NCBI RefSeq assembly: GCF_020667845.1
Contig: NZ_JAFMPQ010000047.1
Coordinates: forward strand, 1-34,477
Reading direction: 5' to 3'
From: Cognatishimia sp. F0-27
GTDB lineage: Bacteria > Pseudomonadota > Alphaproteobacteria > Rhodobacterales > Rhodobacteraceae
Length of the DNA: 34,477 bases
A program made the position numbers and the translations under genes. The notes beneath the pieces were generated by a model, which saw nothing but the letters and a program-made list of their open reading frames with translations, was not told the DNA's origin and did not search any database. Below, in pieces: positions 31,189-34,477 of this stretch. Position 1 is the stretch's first letter; every line of letters starts with the position of its first letter.

Positions 31189-32022
31189 ATGCTCAGCCCG
31201 GACACCAGAGACATCACCATCGCCGACATCACCGTGGGAGGTGCGGCGCCCATCGCGCTGATCACCGGGCCGTGCCAGCTCGAAAGCCTCGATCACGCGC
31301 GGATGATGGCCGAGAAGATCGCCGAGGCCTGTGCGCCGACGGGCACGCGCTTTGTCTTCAAGGCGAGCTATGACAAGGCCAACCGCTCTTCCATCGGCAC
31401 CGAGCGGGGTCTGGGGATGGAGAAAGGCCTCGAGATCCTCGCCCGCATCAAGGCCGAGTTCGGCGTGCCTGTGCTCACGGATGTGCATGAGCCCTCGCAT
31501 TGCGCCCCTGCGGCTGAGGTCTGCGATATCCTGCAAATTCCCGCCTTCCTGTGCCGCCAGACCGACCTTCTGCTGGCGGCAGGCGAGACAGGGGCTGCGA
31601 TCAACGTCAAGAAAGGCCAGTTCCTCGCGCCCTGGGACATGGGCAATGTGGCTGCCAAGATCGCCTCCACCGGCAATGAGCGCATCCTGCTCTGCGACCG
31701 GGGCACGAGCTTTGGCTACAACACGCTGGTCTCGGATTTCCGCGGCCTGCCGATCATGGCCGCCACGGGCTATCCGGTGGTGTTCGACGCCACCCATTCG
31801 GTGCAGCAGCCCGGCGGGCAGGGCGCGACATCGGGCGGGCAGCGCGAGTTTGCCCCGGTGCTGGCGCGCGCGGCCTGTGCGGTGGGGGTGTCGATGCTGT
31901 TCATCGAGACGCATCAGGACCCTGACACTGCGCCCTCCGACGGGCCGAACATGATCCCCGTCGACCAGATGGCCGGGCTGATTGCCGATCTGCGCGCCTT
32001 CGATGCGCTGGCCAAGCGCTGA
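31189..32022 (+). CDS. kdsA: 3-deoxy-8-phosphooctulonate (KDO-8-P) synthase
   Basis: A 277-residue aldolase that joins phosphoenolpyruvate and arabinose-5-phosphate to give Kdo-8-phosphate. Family motifs are [11 protein letters not shown] near residue 25, [40 protein letters not shown] and [21 protein letters not shown] start it at 31189 because AAGGAG lies about 7 bases upstream; an ATG at 31174 would put that site inside the coding sequence. Kdo is needed for lipopolysaccharide and also as the linker on group 2 capsules exported by KpsM-type transporters, so a plasmid copy next to polysaccharide genes may supply the capsule pathway. Whether a chromosomal kdsA also exists cannot be seen here. 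DUF998 and ugd genes follow on the same strand. Confidence 0.95.
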   Translation: MLSPDTRDITIADITVGGAAPIALITGPCQLESLDHARMMAEKIAEACAPTGTRFVFKASYDKANRSSIGTERGLGMEKGLEILARIKAEFGVPVLTDVHEPSHCAPAAEVCDILQIPAFLCRQTDLLLAAGETGAAINVKKGQFLAPWDMGNVAAKIASTGNERILLCDRGTSFGYNTLVSDFRGLPIMAATGYPVVFDATHSVQQPGGQGATSGGQREFAPVLARAACAVGVSMLFIETHQDPDTAPSDGPNMIPVDQMAGLIADLRAFDALAKR

Positions 32023-32094
32023 CGCGGCGCGCGGGGAACCCTGATGCCGCCGAGCGGTTGATCCCGCAGAACCGCACAAGGATCGAGGCTCCGC

Positions 32095-32748
32095 ATGACG
32101 CTTTCCCAGCACGGCATTTCCGTCACCTCCCGTGGGCCGGTTCCGGCTGCGCTGCGCCCGGAATTGCTGGTGTTTTGCGGCATTCTTGGCCTGCTGGGCT
32201 CTTTTGTGCCCATTGTCCTCAACATCGTTGCCTCGGGCGTGGCCGAGCATGACGTCGTTGCCGACACGATCAGCGACCTTGGCCGTGGGCCGCATCAGAT
32301 CATCATGGATACCGGTTTTTACATCTGCGCGGCGGGGCTGATCGCGCTGTCGATTGCCGCAGCCCATGCCCATCTGGGCGGGGTCTGGTGGTCCGTGGGG
32401 ATCTTTGCGCTGGCGCTGACCGCGCTGTTTGTGGTGCTTCTGGGGGTCTGGGACACGTTCGGCAATGGCGATGACCTGTCGGTCCATACGCGGCTGACCT
32501 TTGCGCTCGGGCCGCTCTATGCGGTCGGGCCGCTGGTGATGGCGCCGCGCATCGGGCGCATCGATCCGCGCCTGCGCTGGATGTTCTGCGTGGCAGCGGG
32601 TCTTTGGGTTGTGTTCGCCGCATGGTTCAAGCTGGCGCCCGACGGGATCGACGGCCTGCTTGAAAAGATTGCCATTCTCGCCACGCTGCTCTGGACGGTG
32701 CCGCTGTCGCTGGTCTTTTTGCACATTGCGCGCCGCGAGACAGGCTGA
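32095..32748 (+). CDS. DUF998 integral membrane protein
   Basis: A 217-residue protein with about six membrane spans: LLVFCGILGLLGSFVPIVLN, MDTGFYICAAGLIALSIAAA, WSVGIFALALTALFVVLLGV, LTFALGPLYAVGPLVMAP, MFCVAAGLWVVFAAWFKLAP and ILATLLWTVPLSLVFLHIA. The segment EHDVVADTISDLGRGPHQIIM after the first span, with its ISDLG motif, is typical of DUF998 proteins, whose function is not known. It follows kdsA by 72 bases and precedes ugd by about 215 bases on the same strand, so it may be co-transcribed. A weak GAGG lies upstream of the ATG. Confidence 0.82.
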   Translation: MTLSQHGISVTSRGPVPAALRPELLVFCGILGLLGSFVPIVLNIVASGVAEHDVVADTISDLGRGPHQIIMDTGFYICAAGLIALSIAAAHAHLGGVWWSVGIFALALTALFVVLLGVWDTFGNGDDLSVHTRLTFALGPLYAVGPLVMAPRIGRIDPRLRWMFCVAAGLWVVFAAWFKLAPDGIDGLLEKIAILATLLWTVPLSLVFLHIARRETG

Positions 32749-32768
32749 TCGGGGCCGCGCACGCCCAC

Positions 32769-32858
32769 GGTGGTCCTGCGCCGCTGGCACGCGGTGGTCC
32801 TGCGCCGCTGGCACGCGGTGGTCCTGTGCCGCTGGCACAAGGCGGTCCTGTGCCGCCG
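32769..32858. repeat. 24-bp tandem repeat between the DUF998 gene and ugd
   Basis: Units at 32769-32792 and 32793-32816 are identical (GGTGGTCCTGCGCCGCTGGC plus ACGC). A third (32817-32840) differs at three positions and a partial fourth runs to 32858. It begins 20 bases after the DUF998 stop. The unit is a multiple of three, but no gene is supported across it. Copy number is likely to vary between strains. Confidence 0.9.
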
Positions 32859-32901
32859 CCGCCCTGCGCGCCCCATTGCCGCTTGTGGCCTGACGGGGTT
32901 T

Positions 32902-32907
32902 TTGACA
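32902..32907 (+). promoter_or_regulatory. Candidate -35 element for ugd
   Basis: A perfect TTGACA lies 57 bases upstream of the ugd start, downstream of the 24-bp array. The -10 position 17 bases on (GCACAT) is poor. The call rests on the -35 alone. Confidence 0.3.
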
Positions 32908-32963
32908 AGACGCTGCACAACGGGGCACATGATCCGCCCCGGCGCAGGAAAGGACCTTGAGCG

Positions 32964-34286
32964 ATGAAGATTGCAATGATCGGAACCGGCTATGTCGGCC
33001 TTGTCTCGGGGGTGTGTTTTTCGGATTTCGGCCATGAGGTGGTCTGTGTCGACAAGGACCCGCGCAAGATTCGCCTGCTTGAAGCGGGCGAGGTGCCGAT
33101 CTACGAGCCGGGGCTCGATGCGCTCATGGCGCGCAACGTGGAGGCCGGGCGGCTGAGCTTTACCGGCGATCTGGCCACAGCCATCGACGGGGCGGATGCG
33201 ATCTTCATTGCCGTGGGCACACCGACGCGGCGCGGCGACGGGCATGCGGATCTCACTTACGTGATGGCCGCCGCCGAGGAGATTGCGCGCGCCGCGAAGG
33301 ACTACGTGGTGATCGTCACCAAATCCACCGTGCCGGTGGGCACCAATGCCGCCGTGCGCGACGTGGTGGCCCGCACCAATCCGGATCTCGATTTCGACGT
33401 GGCGAGCAACCCCGAGTTCCTGCGCGAGGGTGCTGCGATCGACGATTTCATGAAGCCCGACCGCGTGGTTGTGGGTGTCGAGACCGAGCGCGCCGCACAG
33501 GTCATGGCCGAGATCTACCGCCCGCTTTACCTGCGTGATTTTCCCATCGTGACCACCGATCTCGAAAGCGCCGAGATGATCAAATACGCCGCCAACGCGT
33601 TTCTGGCGACCAAGATCACCTTCATCAACGAGATCGCGGCTTTGTGCGAAAAGGTCGGCGCGGATGTCAAACAGGTCTCCAAGGGGATGGGGCTCGACGG
33701 GCGCATCGGCAACAAGTTCCTGCATGCCGGCCCGGGCTATGGCGGGTCGTGTTTTCCGAAGGATACCAAGGCGCTGGCCCGGATCGGACAGGATCACGCC
33801 AGCCCGATGCAGATCACCGAAGCCGTGATCGCCGTCAACGAGCAGATCAAGCGGCGGATGATCGACAAGCTGTCGGATCTGTGCGGGGGCACGTTTAACG
33901 GCAAGCGCGTGGCGGTGCTCGGGGTGACGTTCAAGCCCAACACCGACGACATGCGCGACGCGCCGTCGCTGACCATCGTGCCAGCACTTGTGGGCGGTGG
34001 CGCGAAGGTGACGGTCTGCGACCCGCAGGGCCTGCGCGAGGGTGAGGCGCTTTTGCCGGGGGTGACCTGGGTGGAAGATGCCTATGCGGCGGCCGAGGGC
34101 GCGGATCTGCTGGTCATCCTGACCGAGTGGAACGAGTTCCGCGCGCTGGACCTGAGCCGGATTGCGGGCGCGATGGCGACGCCGCACATGGCCGATCTGC
34201 GCAACATCTACGCGGCCAGCGACGCGGAAGCGGCGGGCTTTGCCGCCTATGACAGCATCGGCCGCGCGGGGTATGGGGTGGCTTGA
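32964..34286 (+). CDS. ugd: UDP-glucose 6-dehydrogenase
   Basis: A 440-residue NAD-dependent enzyme that oxidises UDP-glucose twice to UDP-glucuronate, a precursor for acidic exopolysaccharides and capsules. The N-terminal Rossmann motif is GTGYVGLVSG (residues 7-16), followed by VGTPTRRGDGHADL, KSTVPVGTN and SNPEFLREGAAIDDF. The catalytic cysteine is Cys263 within YGGSCFPKD, and the C-terminal domain holds VLGVTFKPNTDDMRDAPSL. GGAAAGGA about 9 bases upstream supports the ATG. It is the last gene of the window, ending 111 bases before a 9-bp tandem array. With ManB/ManC and KdsA it completes a set of activated-sugar enzymes. Confidence 0.96.
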   Translation: MKIAMIGTGYVGLVSGVCFSDFGHEVVCVDKDPRKIRLLEAGEVPIYEPGLDALMARNVEAGRLSFTGDLATAIDGADAIFIAVGTPTRRGDGHADLTYVMAAAEEIARAAKDYVVIVTKSTVPVGTNAAVRDVVARTNPDLDFDVASNPEFLREGAAIDDFMKPDRVVVGVETERAAQVMAEIYRPLYLRDFPIVTTDLESAEMIKYAANAFLATKITFINEIAALCEKVGADVKQVSKGMGLDGRIGNKFLHAGPGYGGSCFPKDTKALARIGQDHASPMQITEAVIAVNEQIKRRMIDKLSDLCGGTFNGKRVAVLGVTFKPNTDDMRDAPSLTIVPALVGGGAKVTVCDPQGLREGEALLPGVTWVEDAYAAAEGADLLVILTEWNEFRALDLSRIAGAMATPHMADLRNIYAASDAEAAGFAAYDSIGRAGYGVA

Positions 34287-34397
34287 GACCCCGGGCGGTT
34301 CCGGGCGCGTGGCATCCATGCGGGCCGCAGTAGACCCTTGAGCGTGTCGCGCAGCACCCGTCCTGATGGCGGGCCTTGACCGCGCCCCGCGATCGAG

Positions 34398-34477
34398 TTC
34401 CACGTTTCCACGTTTCCACGTTTCCACGTTTCCACGTTTCCACGTTTCCACGTTTCCACGTTTCCACGTTTCCACGT
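34398..34477. repeat. 9-bp tandem repeat array (CACGTTTCC), runs off window
   Basis: The unit CACGTTTCC repeats perfectly from 34401 to the window end, about 8.5 copies, with a partial unit just before. All three frames on both strands are open through it; on the minus strand they read ETWKRGNV-like peptides. It starts 112 bases after the ugd stop. It may be longer than shown because it reaches the edge. Confidence 0.97.

Noticed and set aside
32517-34475. 652-codon minus-strand frame beginning in the 9-bp array
   Set aside because: Its start depends on the tandem repeat and it is antisense to ugd, whose motifs are complete.
34398-34477. CRISPR array
   Set aside because: The repeats are 9 bases with no spacers, so it is a simple tandem repeat.
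1-34477. Type I secretion genes (HlyB/HlyD/TolC) for the RTX proteins
   Set aside because: Looked for on both strands; no ABC exporter with ATPase or membrane fusion protein is present in the window.
1-34477. Transposase or integrase genes
   Set aside because: No DDE or tyrosine recombinase motifs were recognised, so mobility claims are limited to short inverted repeats.

Overview
The window is GC-rich, strongly codon-biased DNA that looks like part of an extrachromosomal replicon (plasmid or chromid) of a marine Rhodobacterales (Roseobacter-group) alphaproteobacterium. The basis is a RepA-type initiator of the RPA family with divergent parAB, many calcium-binding RTX exoproteins of the kind common in roseobacters, a DUF2793 protein, and three copies of an intergenic repeat of a type I associate with this order. 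No tRNA, rRNA, CRISPR array, transposase or phage structural module is visible.

Layout. Bases 1-3287 hold, on the minus strand, the start of a secreted protein with two pre-peptidase-like repeats and an M10 (serralysin) RTX metalloprotease. Bases 3423-7830 are the replication and partition core: repA (minus), an origin-like spacer with a perfect DnaA box and iteron-like repeats, then parA and parB (plus). Bases 7964-12933 carry an intact two-block RTX protein, a DUF2793 tail-fibre-like protein and a decayed RTX pseudogene. From about 12.9 kb onward the theme is the cell surface: a KpsM-like capsule exporter permease, a CAP-domain RTX protein, phosphomannomutase (manB), two tandem paralogous beta-helix RTX proteins, a yjbH-yjbF-yjbE exopolysaccharide operon, manC, a DUF1127 small protein, a BY-kinase (Wzc/ExoP type), kdsA, a DUF998 membrane protein and ugd. 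The window ends inside a 9-bp tandem repeat array.

How the genes fit together. ManB and ManC lead from mannose-6-phosphate to GDP-mannose, Ugd makes UDP-glucuronate and KdsA makes Kdo-8-phosphate, so several activated-sugar precursors for an acidic polysaccharide are encoded here. KpsM, the BY-kinase and the Yjb proteins point to export, chain-length control and outer-membrane passage. The RTX proteins would be secreted by a type I system and could act as proteases, adhesins or surface-layer proteins. Glycosyltransferases, the KpsT ATPase, Wza/Wzx/Wzy and the type I secretion ABC transporter are all absent from the window and must lie elsewhere. This fits the attachment or biofilm type of RepA replicon known from roseobacters, but that assignment is inference.

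The least explained signals are a family of near-perfect palindromes with core GTTTCGCATGCGAAAC (five copies, all within the first 13 kb, one inside parB, three 8-25 bp after a stop codon); a three-copy intergenic repeat whose central hairpin varies in sequence but stays paired; the beta-helix/RTX tandem paralogs; and four short tandem arrays or iteron sets.
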